Source: Hydractinia symbiolongicarpus (Eukaryota > Cnidaria > Hydrozoa > Anthoathecata > Hydractiniidae). From it: a stretch of DNA of 64,000 nucleotides. The stretch spans positions 19,572,001 through 19,636,000 of the forward strand of contig NC_079888.1 in the NCBI RefSeq assembly GCF_029227915.1, given 5' to 3'. The notes under the pieces were generated by a model. That model was not told the origin of the DNA. It did not search any database and saw only the letters and a list, made by a program, of their open reading frames with translations. This document shows, piece after piece, positions 28,124 through 40,000 of this stretch (position 1 is the first letter of the stretch; each line of letters starts with the position of its first letter). The position numbers and the translations under genes are program-made.

Positions 28124-28471
28124 ACATTTTTATACAAAGGGCAAGAGGAAGGAATTGAAGTGTTTTATCTGGTGAGTTAATTTTTATTTTTTCATTTAGA
28201 AATAAAGTTTATATTACAAAAACTATTTTTCATCCATAAGTTTTCTGAATACAGATTATAAGAAATGTTGTATTTTGTTTATAGTGTAAAAGGAAATCAC
28301 AGAATTTTACCAATAGCAACAACGTGTTTCAAAAAAGTAAGTAATATATTTAATTCTCAGTATTTGAAGTGCGTAAAAGTTAACATCGTTATTTTTTGGT
28401 AGGCAATAACTGAAATACAAAATGGCGTTAAATATCAGAGAAGTTGGAAAACATCCTTTAAATTTTTGTAA
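28124..28471 (+). pseudogene. Exon-like trio in right arm (frameshifted copy)
   Basis: Mirror of 6,483-6,829: 28,124-28,171, 28,285-28,336 and 28,403-28,471, each with GT/AG-like borders. The first exon has an 8-bp insertion (GGCAAGAG region) that shifts the frame and would bring in a stop. The second exon is identical to the left arm. Reading direction is outward from the satellite. Confidence 0.33.
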
Positions 28472-31400
28472 TGTTTAGGCTAAACCTAAATTGTTCTTAT
28501 ATTTTAAATAACAAATCATTTTTTAAAAAACCATTCAGAAATACACTAAATGAGGGAAGCAAGGCAAATAAATTTTCGGGACATTGTTCTTCTGTCGGAC
28601 AAGATATTGTTTCGAGTTTAGATGTTTTTTCGAAAGTCATCTAACGTTATCAAAGAATAAAATCAATTCATTAAAACCGAAGCTTTTCGTAAACATTAAT
28701 GTTCAGTCTGTAAATAAATGTAGAAAAAATATTCGGTTTTATAGGCGCTCATATTTTACATCTGTGTTTATCACGCTTTTCCGGACTGCTTTGTTGTTTT
28801 GGTTTATTTAATTATTTTATTTATTTTTGGAAAATGGAATAAATTCGAATTTCATGATTACAGATATCAAAATAACAATATTTATGCGTCTAGTGAACTT
28901 TTGCCCCTGCTTTCGTTAATCAGGATTTGGGGTTAACAAGGTCTCAGTTACTCCAGCTAAATCTTCTCTACAATATACGACAGTTTCAGTTCTTTAACGA
29001 TTTTGTATTTACTTAGATGATTTTAACAAGATAATGATGACAACAAAAAGTTGCTATGAAAAAAAATTGATTGGCGCAGAAAGGTTGTTCAAAGGTGGTA
29101 TGAAATGTTTTTATAATTTTGTGTATGCATTTCTATAAAGCGAAGCAGTAAGCAAATAACAGCGTGTAGTAGGTGTGTCATTTATAGCCGACATTTTGTA
29201 TTTAGTTCTGCTAAGATATGTAGCTAGGATCATCATTTTCTCTCCGCGATGTAATAAAAAAAGTGCAAAACTCTCATAATTTATATATCATCTTCAAATC
29301 GGTGTTAACAAAGGCGACTAAACAGTGTCTAAAAATCAGCAAATATTCAATCCTGCGAACAAGGACAAAAATTTCCTCGAAATATCTGTAAATTTAGGTT
29401 TACATTTACTTTCAAAAATGAGCCATATATTATATATTTGAGGATGCAACTTGTGTTACGTACGAGTTCAGTGTCCCGTAAAATACAAATTTTGTACAAA
29501 AAACTCAAAAATTTTTAAAAAAAGGGTGAGGACGTCGCAAGAATTAGTTGCCTAATCTTAATTTGAAAATTTCTAAGTTATATCAACAACGACAAGTTGA
29601 GGAATAAGAAAATACATTTTAGGTTTTGTTGCTACAGACCATCTTTAAAGTTCGTCTTGTAACACAGTTCCAATTCAAGATTATGTTTGCGATAATCTTA
29701 GGGTATTATTGTCTACGCTAGCATTTTTTTAAAAAAAAAATTAAAACGAAAGTACCAATTCCGCGCTAGGGAAGTAAAAAAATTCAAAACTACATTTCAT
29801 TCAATTTCTACCGTTCGAAATGCGTCCGTGTTTCAACGGTTGCATCACACATTCGTACCAAGAGGAATGTATCGACAAACTCCAGATATTACTAAGTTAC
29901 GCCGCTTTCCCTTTGGCGGAGTGAAAAGAGTAAAAAAATTTAAAACTTTTTGGTAAAATATATTTATTTACATAAAAAAATAAATATCTTCGATCTTCGG
30001 AATCTAAATAAAGATCTTCAACACAAAAAAATATTACGGATTGTTTAATAATACCTTCAGAAGATTTAATATATTTCACGAAATACTAGGACTTGCCAAC
30101 TTAAATTGATTCCAGTAATGTTTACAAAATATATCGACGCCAATGAATAAGATAAACACTTTTATTCCTCTCCTGTCCTACTAAACTCTGCCTCCTGGCA
30201 AAAAAAACTGATAAGCAGGGACCGGCCAAATTTGTGGAAGTCCATATTTATTTTAACTTTAAAAATAATTTCCAATTCGAGAAATTCGTTTTTTTGCTGT
30301 AGAGCACGTGCTCTAGTTGCTAATTTTGTAGTAGTAATAACAAAGATGCAATCAAGAATTTAAATTTCACTTTAAAATAATTGTTTGATTTGAAAGTGAG
30401 GTGATATTCTGCTGGAGTATGAACTTAACATTTTTTATCGTGCATTTTTTAATGTTTTAAAGAAATGACTTAACAAAACTTTCAACAAAGAATTAACCAA
30501 CTAAGTTATTGATAAAAATTGTAAAAACAAACTTAGATGTTGTCATCGTGCTTGAGCCCGTTGTCGTGTCTAGAAGTTAGAAATAGGCTATGTTTAAAAT
30601 AATATCGCACTAATAAAATGGACTACATTAAAACGCAAGATGGATCTGAAAACTGGTCTTCGACTGGAAATATAATTTATTTGATTTATATATATATAAT
30701 TTATTTATGCGATAAATGAAATAGTTTTATACTTTCTGCGTTGTGATATAATGTTTTTTGTTTTTCGAATAATAAGTAGAAAAATAAGCGCTCAGTTTTT
30801 CAATTTTCTTTTCCATCGCCTTCTATTAAATAAACAAGTGTATAAGTGCTGAATAAATTCTACTCGCCACTTATCCTAATATTCGCGATTTTAAAGAAAT
30901 TCGCGATTTTAAGAAATCAGTTGCCTTTGTATATGTTGGTTTTCAATTAAAATAAATAATTTCATATTTTACGCTGCATTTAGTTTCGATGATGTGAAAA
31001 CAAGGCTTTCCTACTGTTATGAAGTAGCTGTAAAACTTGAGTTTGCGTCTGCTGTTTAATATAGTGATAGCCCGCGAAAATCACAATGAAATTAAATGTT
31101 AAGGTTATAGCCCATTTAAATTGTAATTATAACGTTGGAGGTATTCATTTAGAGCTAGAAATTACCAAATAAGTATTTCTATATTTTACCCTCGATACAA
31201 TATTGACGATTAAAAATAAAAAAAAATTAATGATTTGCTAATGTAATATCCATTTACAGATTTTATAAAGGTTATTAAAATTTCACATCAAAAGTCAGTG
31301 AGAGAAAGTAAATTAGTTCATCCCTAAAGTGTACAGTATACTGTACACAATAATTTAATAATCAGTTGCAGGGACTCTTATACAAGAATGATATAAATAG

Positions 31401-32171
31401 TATGTTTGGTTGGTTTTCTAAATGACGAAAAGTTGATGCGGTTAATGTATTGTATCGTGTATACTCTTCTTTAATTTGTTAAAACACTTAATGTATAAAG
31501 ATCATAGATATGTGCTTGATCTTGCAAGCCTTTCTTATTGACACTTCAGATTAAAATATTGAGCTGTTGTGACTGTCGGTATTGTAACAAGTGTTGTTAC
31601 TGTCGGTTATATGTGGGATTCAATGCGATTTGACATTATCGGCTAGTTATTATAATATTTTTAAAACATTTATTTGCATTAGGAATTACATTGAATTAAA
31701 TGAATGTCATTATTCTCATGATGTTGAATATACATACAGCTACGTAAAAATGAAGATGTAGGTAAAAGAATCTCCGTATGGAAAACAAAACAAAACAAAT
31801 ATATTTTGCAGATTGTTTTAACAATGCTTTCAGGGAATTAAATTGTGCAGAATATATTTTTGCCAAGACATAGGGACTTGCCAACTTTGCGGGAAATAAT
31901 TGTCGCGAAAATTACATACCGTTTTTCCTTTTGTTAACGTCAGTATCGTTTCCTCAGATGCGGAATTAGAGTTAGTTTCCAGAAAGTAAAATAATTCTCT
32001 CAGCTAAAATTACTTACACATTGGTGGCAGTTACAATAACTGAAAAAAAAACAAATTTACTTATCACGACAAACAATATAATTCCATTTAACATGGAAAG
32101 CAAGCCCATGTGTCGTATGTAAAACAGAAGCAACCTGACAACGATCTTGTCTTGAACATATTAGTTTAGTA

Positions 32172-32207
32172 GGCGACGTTTAGGGAGATCCTTCTCCCAT
32201 CATCGGG
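32172..32207 (-). ncRNA. Degenerate hammerhead-ribozyme-like motif (right arm)
   Basis: Counterpart of 2,022-2,058. On the minus strand CCGATGAT is followed by a perfect GGGAGA/TCTCCC stem II with a 4-nt loop, then TAAACGTCGCC. The two core substitutions (U4 to C, G12 to T) are shared with the left arm and so predate the palindrome or were homogenised. Stem I and stem III were not verified. Confidence 0.42.
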
Positions 32208-32340
32208 CAAAGTAAAATGATGTTAAGCATCTATTTATATAATTGCAGGGGATCGAAAGTCATAAAAAAACCAATCAGAAACGAACTGATAATTACAGTT
32301 AATTATGGTAATTAACATTTTCGGACCTAGATGTAGGTAA

Positions 32341-33256
32341 CTACTTCTTCTGTAGGGCTGGTAACCAAATCTCAGGAAGTTGATACGAGATGCTGTTTAT
32401 GTGTTTGTTACGTGCTACACCGTTAATGGTTTCTTTAATCTTCCTGGCCGTTGTTCTGGATTCTCTGTCAATGATTTTCTTCTCATCCCAATTAATCTGA
32501 TGACTTCTGCTCCAGCTGTGGTCCGCAATTTTGTTTTTCTTCACATCTCCGTTTCTCGCTGCGCGCATATGTTCTTGTACTCGTTGCTTAAACTTTCTTT
32601 TTGTTTCACCTATGTACACTGCATCACAATCTTTACACGGGATTTCGTGAACAACATTGCATTGTTCTTCCAGGTTTATTTTGTCTTTTGGTTTGACAAA
32701 GTGCTTCTTAGGGTGTCTTGAGTTAAGAATGCATTTGATCTTGTGTTGCCTTAAAACTCGACGAAGGATCTCGCTAGTACCTGGTACAAAGGGTAGGGAT
32801 GCTGATGCGACAAATTCCTCTAATGTTTCCTTGTTGTCTCCGTTGCATTTTCTCTTCATTTTATTTTCTACTTGCGTGATGACTTTATGACTGTATCCAA
32901 TTGCGATTAATGCATTCCTTACGTCGAATTTCTTCTTTCCTCTCCTGTTTGTCACTGACTACGCTGTTGGCACGATTCAGTAATAAAGATATGACACTTT
33001 CTTTACAAGATTTCTGATGGTTTGAATCAAGGTACTGGTCAGTGTGTGTTGGTTTACGATACACTAAAACTGAAATTGAACCATTCTTGCGTTTGACTAA
33101 AGTGTCCAGGAAAGCGATACTTCCATCGTGTTCAAGCTCAACAGTGAATTTGATTTGTCGATGTAGGCCGTTGATGTGTTCATGGAACTCTTTTAGATGA
33201 GATCTTCTGATTGTGCTTGCATGTATATTTCTGCGACTACTGATGATGCAGGGCAA
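32341..33256 (-). pseudogene. Penelope-like retroelement remnant, right arm (RT end + GIY-YIG)
   Basis: Two overlapping frames. 33,256-32,885 (123 codons) carries the distal RT region with FLDTLVKRKNGSISV and VYRKPTHTDQYLDSNHQ, typical of Penelope-like elements. 32,955-32,341 (204 codons) carries the linker and a GIY-YIG domain: CKDCDAVYIGET, then KRKFKQRVQEHMRAARNGD, HSWSRSHQINWDE and a glutamate in DRESRTTARK. The two frames are offset by one base near 32,950, where one protein would be expected, so this copy carries a frameshift. The RT catalytic core upstream is absent, as in 5'-truncated insertions. Family placement is from established motifs; inactivity is inferred. Confidence 0.87.
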
Positions 33257-34324
33257 CCCCCTTTCCCTGGGTTTGTAATTATTTTTTAGCTTTAAGCTTT
33301 CACCTATTTTGGATTTGTCTTTTCTACGGTATTTTGGGCTTCTTGTACAGCATTTCTTTTACAAATGTTGCTACCCAAACTAAAATAGAAGTTACTTGTC
33401 AGTAAAATAGCATATATTACTACTACCGCAATTCTTATTACCAATTGAAAGTTCATGTCGCATAATTTTCAATTGAACTAAAAATTGCTGTCAGACGTGG
33501 ATTTGAAGTACCAAATGTAATGATTTTTAATACTTTTAACCAGGATATGTTTTGGTGGCATCGTTTCTCCTAGTTTTACGGCTCATAATTCTAGCTAATT
33601 TATACCTGGGTACACTGTATATAAACAGAGCTAAAAATAAACATAGCATTCACGTTTTCAATTGCTAAAATTATTTGTATCAAAGTATAACTTTACAACT
33701 GGTGGTAACGTTTGTGAAACGCAGTTGGTGTCTACTTGTGTTGTAGTATTTTGAAATTTCAGATAAATTTCAGTTCATGGATGCCAATTTTTCACAAGGT
33801 GAGAGAAATATAATTTTATCATATTACTTGTATTTTATACGACTTTCAGTTTTTTTAAGTAACCTACGCATTTGCTTTGGTAACTGAACTGTTGTATTGG
33901 CCAAAAGTATCTTCTTCTCGCTTAAAGGTCTTGTTTATGTATATTTAAATATTAAAATACCTGTATATTTTTAGATAAGAACAATTGTTACTTTGATGGA
34001 ATTAAAGAACTGTTTGAGCAATTCCTGTAGATGGACATAATCCAATTGTTTGCATAGGATCTTATTTCAACTTAAAAAAAACTGAGCCATGCTGCCCTTC
34101 TATATTGATGAAAATCGCTCACTGATTTAAACCAGTTCGGCTACTAATGTATTACATTTACAAAAAATGTGCATCGCATTGTAGTGCTAATGTAAATACA
34201 GTTTCTTTCGCTTGGTGCTGTCTAATAAAAGGAATGGTACATACAAACATGGTCAAATGTTTTTGCTGTTGGAGAATTTAATATGTCAAGATATTTACGA
34301 CATATCTCATAAAGTTCACGACTC

Positions 34325-36290
34325 GTTAAAAGCAACGGATGGTATAGATGCAAAATTTTGACTCGATCTATCATACAAGAAATGCTACAAAAAATTCTTG
34401 GTAGTAGATGATTGCTTTTCCGATACTCAAGAATATATTATGTGGAAAAATCCAATAAAATGTGAAACTTAAAAATATTTAAAACAATACTTCATAACGA
34501 AGAATTTTTCAAATATTTGTTAATATGGATGTATACGTAGCGATTTTAATTATTGGAAATCGTGACCTTTTAAATGCTAAACTTTCATAAAAACATTTTT
34601 CACAGCATACATGAACTGAAATTTTCGGAATGATTTCTGCGGTTAATAATAATTAAGTAACAATCACATTAACTCCGTTTCACAAACACAACCACCCAAT
34701 TCTGTTCCTATATTGTAAATTCAAACCAACTCAAAGTTAAATGCGAAAAAAACGGGACAAAATTTTTTTGCACATAAAATAGGGATATTACCACCTACAT
34801 CCGAATAAAGTCATTCCTTGTGTGTAAGGTTTCTCTTTTTCTGTAAATTTAGGCCATCGCGTTATCATCAGGTTGGAGCGTTGTTTTAATTAAAATCATT
34901 AATAGGTTGACATCTGAAACGTATTGAATTTTCGTCAGAACACTCCTCAACACCATCAAATACCTCTTTGTTTCTACTTTTAGTCATGTTGTTGCGTGCA
35001 CATGCCTAAACGTTTCCGTGACTTTTAGCAGTACTTAAATTGAGGATATCCTATAAACTCGTGTGGATTGTTCCTTGGATCTTATCAACTAGTTATTTAT
35101 ATGCAAACATTTTTAATGCTTAGTGTTTTAAAATAATCATTTTTTTGCTGGGGACGAATTTCCGTTAGCGAGAACAGCAAGTGTGATTACATTTCGAGCA
35201 ATTATTTAATTATCTTGGGCTTTCTCTCTCTTCTTTCCCATCTGCGGCTTTGGCCAAGTAGCTCTTTTCCGTATTGTCAAAAATAACAAGGAAAACAATT
35301 TTTTTTAATTCCTTCTTCAATCCGCCTTTTAAGGCACATTTTATATTCATAGCGAAATTAGTTGTGTACTAGCTGAATTCCCGTCGAAGAATCCATTGAA
35401 TCTCTCATTAAACCGATGTAAAGGATACCATACGAAACTTACAACACAGTTATTTGAATTTTCAAACCTCACATTTAAACCTCGACCCTGGGCTCTTCTC
35501 TTTTACAACGGGATGGCATCAAGAAAAAAAGCCCTGGGATAGAGGTTGCTCACAATCTGCATTATTCTATGTTTGAAAACGCTGAAACAAAAAATCTAAG
35601 AAAAAAATAATAATAAGCGAAATATTTCAATCCAAAATATTAAAAGAACAGTTTGCTTTAACAACTTATAATCAAGAAAATCACGCATAAAATCAAAGAA
35701 GCTAACAATGCAGCGTTTTCAAATTTAAGAATCGAATATATTTCAAATGATCGTTTAGGTTTTAAGTTTAGGTTTATAACGACATCAAAACTGAATCACA
35801 CAATCTGTAGTGTTAAAACCAGTAACAACGGAAAAATTACTTTTTACAGTTTATGTAAATTCTCTGATACACACGCTGTGTGTTTTCGTTTCAGCGTTGA
35901 TGTTCTTAACCTATTTGACAAATGCTATTCTTATTATTCTCAACATGTTGTTACCATAACTATGGCCTGAAAATATGCAATGCCTTAATATAATAAATCC
36001 TGGTTATAAGTTACTATAGCTAGCTAATATCAATTTTTACATGTAAAGGCCCATTGCTTGGAAAGAAAAAAATTCAGTTCGTTCGATATACAATAAAAAA
36101 GTAAACTTCTAACCAATTTTGTGCGTCATACAAATGTTTATATTTCAGCTATTAAGCTCAAACATATTCTTAGGATATTCTAAACTTCAGACCCATTTTT
36201 CAGCAAACTTAATATTTAAGGAAAAATTTAGGTATGGAAGAAACGGCTAAAAAATCGTTATACACCCAAATCCATTTCTCTATCAAATAA
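34325..36290. other. Unique AT-rich sequence between palindrome and first A segment
   Basis: I see no coding exon and no copy elsewhere in the window, apart from a small inverted-repeat element at 35,478-35,547. Further 3' exons of gene 1 could lie here, but no good acceptor/donor pair with an open phase was found. Confidence 0.6.
35478..35547. mobile_element. Tiny MITE-like inverted repeat
   Basis: AACCTCGACCCTGGGCT at the left end pairs imperfectly with AGCCCTGGGATAGAGGTT at the right end, enclosing about 35 bp. It is compact, GC-richer than its surroundings and foldable. No target-site duplication was identified. Confidence 0.4.
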
Positions 36291-36426
36291 TATCAATAAT
36301 TCTAGCCTCCTATAGTTTTGTGTTGTTAAACATTCCGATAAGTTTTGTTGTTTAAAAATGAAAATCCGCTCATCACCAAAAAACACCCTGTCGCAACTTA
36401 GATAAATAGCGAAAAAGTATTATTAC

Positions 36427-37090
36427 CGGATAGTTGGGGCGACCTTTCAACTAAAAAAGAAAAATTAAAAAATGATTAATAAACCTGGACAATGTAGGCG
36501 GGGAAGAGAACAACGAAATGCAATATCAACAACAGCGATAGTAAATAATTCTAAAAGGAATTTTCCACACCTTTGATATCTTTCTAGCAAAACAATTATG
36601 AATCAAAATAAAATTATCAGAAACCAGACACTATGTAACGCCTAAATCAACTGCTGATTAAATTAAGTTAAAGCCCGAGTGTGGAGAAATATACTGCAAA
36701 AATTGAATACATCTTTATAAACATTAATAACTTACACTGGATGAACGAAAAGTCTAAAAAAAAAATCAAAATTAAAATCAAAATTAAATGCTACAAAAAT
36801 CCTAGAGCGTACAAAATAGTAAATAAATGAAACTTACCTACACTTGGAAGATCGTCTAAAACAATTGTAATCGTTACTAATAAGAAAATATTTAACATTG
36901 CGGAAAAGAAACGCTAACTTTATGCTTGGAGGTGAACGGTAATGTCACATACAATCTGCGACAGGCTCTAAAGAAAGAGATGTATAATTTAAGTCAAAAT
37001 TTGAGTGATAACATTAATTTCTTAAATGCGCACAAACAATACCATACCTAAGTATAACTTATAATGTAGTACCTTCTATTGATATTCGAT
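36427..37090 (-). CDS. Gene 1 microexon cassette A1 (five of six exons)
   Basis: 37,073-37,090 RISIE; 36,953-36,967 PVAD; 36,838-36,855 DLPSV; 36,736-36,753 FSFIQ; 36,427-36,450 ERSPQLS. The PKNE/PRNE exon is missing because about 68 bp, including its acceptor and nearly all of its bases, are deleted near 37,050. The remaining exons still join in frame because the lost exon is 15 nt. Confidence 0.72.
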
Positions 37091-40000
37091 CTAAATCAGA
37101 AAAGAAAAAAAATAGTGTCGTAATATGACCATTTATTTGCTTAAAGATGTTCACATAGGTGTTATCTTTAATTTGCAATATCTATTAGAACACTTGTATT
37201 ATCGTCACACAAGGGCAAGGTTATTGGGCGCATTCGCACTGTAAATAAAATTGCCACATCACCTTTCACAAACGTTGCATTGAATAATAAAGGCGCCTCT
37301 AATAGAGCCAATAGTGAGTACGGTGAGCTACACAGGATTGGAAAAGGAACCGGCAGCATTTATATCTGCTTTGGCGTTTGATGATGATGAAAAAAAGAGA
37401 ATTAATGATTAATAATTTAGTACTAGTCGATGGCCCGTGAAAAACCTTACGGGTTCGCCCGAATTTTTATACAGCTTTGCGTGCGTCTCGCTACTTGCGG
37501 TATTATTTTGCGTGACAGACAGACGCATACGGGTATTATAATATAGACTAGCCGGGAAACGCGGCTTAGAAACGCCGGTGTAAGCCACAAGGCAATATGT
37601 AACCCGGCATTGAACGCCCTGAGGAGCGGTTAATAAGAACCGCACACTGTGCGACATGGTGAGGTGAAGCGCTTTAGTACATTCATGCAGTATATATGTC
37701 GTTAATCAGGCGAAGCGCATACACCATTGTAGTATTGTGACTTTTTTAAAAAAAAATAATATACCCGCAACAAAAGCTGAAATAAAAACAGAATTAACAA
37801 ACCGTTGTTACTTCAACATAGCAGAAACAATCGGTCAATATTACTTTTTTTGTGGAATAAGTTTTTGTGAAAGTTAATAAATTCATCGTAACATGGGGCT
37901 GATAAACAATGTTGAACATTCATACAGGTGTGATTCCCGAGAAAGTATAAATATCAATTGTTACAAATGGACTGACCCCTTAATATATGTAAACCGCGTT
38001 GCAAATGCGCATAAAAATAACAGCCTTTTACAAAAAACAATCTGTTGTTAACACTGGGCTAACCGCTTAGTACAGTTAAACATAGTTGAACAGGTGAGTA
38101 AGCGTAATAGACTTTTCCAAAAAACTTCATTGTGAAAAACACAGGGAACAGGCTGTCGTTACCGACTCGTCCAGCTAAAACAATTGCTCAGCCATTTTAT
38201 TTGCAGAAAAATTTTCAGGAAAATAAAAAAAGATGTATATAGCTAGCTCCTATAGCTAGCTAGGTAATTGCATTTAGCATAAGAATTATTGCTTAAGAAT
38301 ATTGTTGTAGCATAACTGCATTTTTATACTCTCAGTTTTTGGCCAAAGATTGGAGCTAGCAAAATGGCTACAGCCTCAACATAAAAATAAATGTTGGGTA
38401 GGATAAAAAACCATACAAAAGAGTAATAAGTAGGGCTTTAGCTGGCTAGCTAAGTAGCGAAATCTTCGTTCCTAGCCAAAAATTCTAAAACTGGTACGTT
38501 TAAGATCTTTACATGGCTAAAAAACGTGAAGATTTATTCTTGTTTCTACAAACAATTTCAGAAATAATTAACTGTGATCAATAACTAACCTTTTCTCTTT
38601 TCATTGCTTTTAAAAAGCGCATCCTCCTATAAGTAAGAATTTCTTATTCATTATTTTGATACAGTTGACTCCCTCTAATTCAGATCTCCATAATTCGGAT
38701 ATTTCTATAATTCGAACCATTGCTCAGTCACCGTCACTTTTCCTTAAGGAACTCTTATAAAAAACTAACTTTCTCTAATTCGAACAATCCTTCAGTCCCT
38801 TCAGCACGATTCTCTCCCTAATTGGAATTTTAGAGTGTAAACAGGGCTTAAATTGTTTTTCAAACGTTAATTTTTTTTAAAATGTTGGTCTTTCTACATT
38901 TTTTCACTTCTTTATACAATCAAATATTCAAATAGAGTTTATTTTTTGTGTAAACTATGAACATAAAGATTGAATGAAACTGGAATAGTGTTTTTTTGAT
39001 TTTGAAATTAACGTAATTTCTCTTCGTAATTCGAATTTTCACTCTCTGAAGGTAAAAGTTCGAATTACAGAGAATTTCTATAATTCGAATCTCTCAATAA
39101 TTCGAACTAAAAATTTTCCCCGTGGAAATTCGTATTAGGTAGAGTCAACTGTAATTACAACTTTTCTGCGTGACGAATTACCAAAAAACAAAAACAGTTA
39201 GTCTTACCAGTTGATGCACTTTTGATTTCAATCTTATTCTGCACATGAAAAAAAAATATTTAGAACAAGAGAGGAAGAAGAATAACAACATATTTTTTTG
39301 ATGTTGCAAAAAGCTTTAGCAAAGAAGTGTTTGTTAACCGTCTGGATTATGCAAGCGGGCAATATCTGTTTTGAGGCATTGTAATTGACTTACCGCTCTT
39401 GCCGACAGCCTGGTTTATGCAGGCCCCTGGTCAAGAGTAGTGAAAGAAAAATTATAGGGATTTAGTGCATAGAGAATTCTGCTTTGGATGTATTTTTTTT
39501 TCTGCTTCTAATTTCTACAAGGACAGTAGTAAAGTACCGTAAAATGCCGAAATCAAGCGCAGCCAATTAGAAGCGCACCCATTGTTAAACGTACCAAATC
39601 CTTATCAAGATTTTATTCCCGTTTATAGGCGCACCCTCAAACAAGCGCATAATGCAGAATTTTCTGTAAAACAAAACAAAAATTTGATAATTAGGTCTTT
39701 TTTGAAGTGTGGAATATTAAACACTCCGACGGATCGAAAGATCAGAACTGATGACGATTCAGAATCCCCTGACACAGATGGTATGAGTACGAACAAAGTA
39801 ATTTTCGTTCTGATATTTCTTCTGACGATTCAACAACTGATGAAGATTAAGGAATATTATTACTATTATTTTACTATTATTTACCCAGGATAGCCTCTTC
39901 AGTTTCTATGGGAACTGTTATCACACTTTTATAGTCTCTGGCATGATTCGGTCGGGGTTTGAAAACAAGACCTTCCGCACTGGAGGCGAACCGCATTGTA

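Larger units (their letters stand above)
24945..34324. repeat. Right arm of giant palindrome
   Basis: Inverted partner of 1-10,033. The inner 1-1.5 kb is almost identical to the left arm; the outer part has more substitutions and indels. Private changes include an 8-bp insertion near 28,140, about 90 bp of extra sequence near 29,690-29,780 and about 25 bp near 31,505. Pairing with the left arm is seen up to 34,324. The sequence after that is not testable because the left partner lies outside the window. Confidence 0.95.
36291..37677. repeat. Segmental duplication A, copy 1
   Basis: Starts TATCAATAATTCTAGCC and ends GAAGCGCTTTAG. It recurs at 52,149-53,610 and, in part, at 55,666-57,131. It carries the microexon cassette of gene 1 on the minus strand and a hairpin-headed repeat at its right end. 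Compared with the other copies it lacks about 68 bp near 37,050, which removes one microexon. Confidence 0.92.

Noticed and set aside
1-34324. Large DNA virus or Polinton-type element
   Set aside because: Long inverted repeats suggested it, but no polymerase, integrase, ATPase or capsid-like frame is present.
36570-36590. 13-nt AAAGATATCAAAG between AG and GTGTGG in A1 (also in A2 and A3)
   Set aside because: Not a multiple of three and weak donor.
37168-37359. 63-codon minus frame in A copies as a gene
   Set aside because: Lies in a probable mobile repeat; no splice or domain support.
38590-38630. Segment ending AGAAAAG before GTTAGT in C1
   Set aside because: Contains an in-frame TAA in the required phase, and the acceptor is uncertain.
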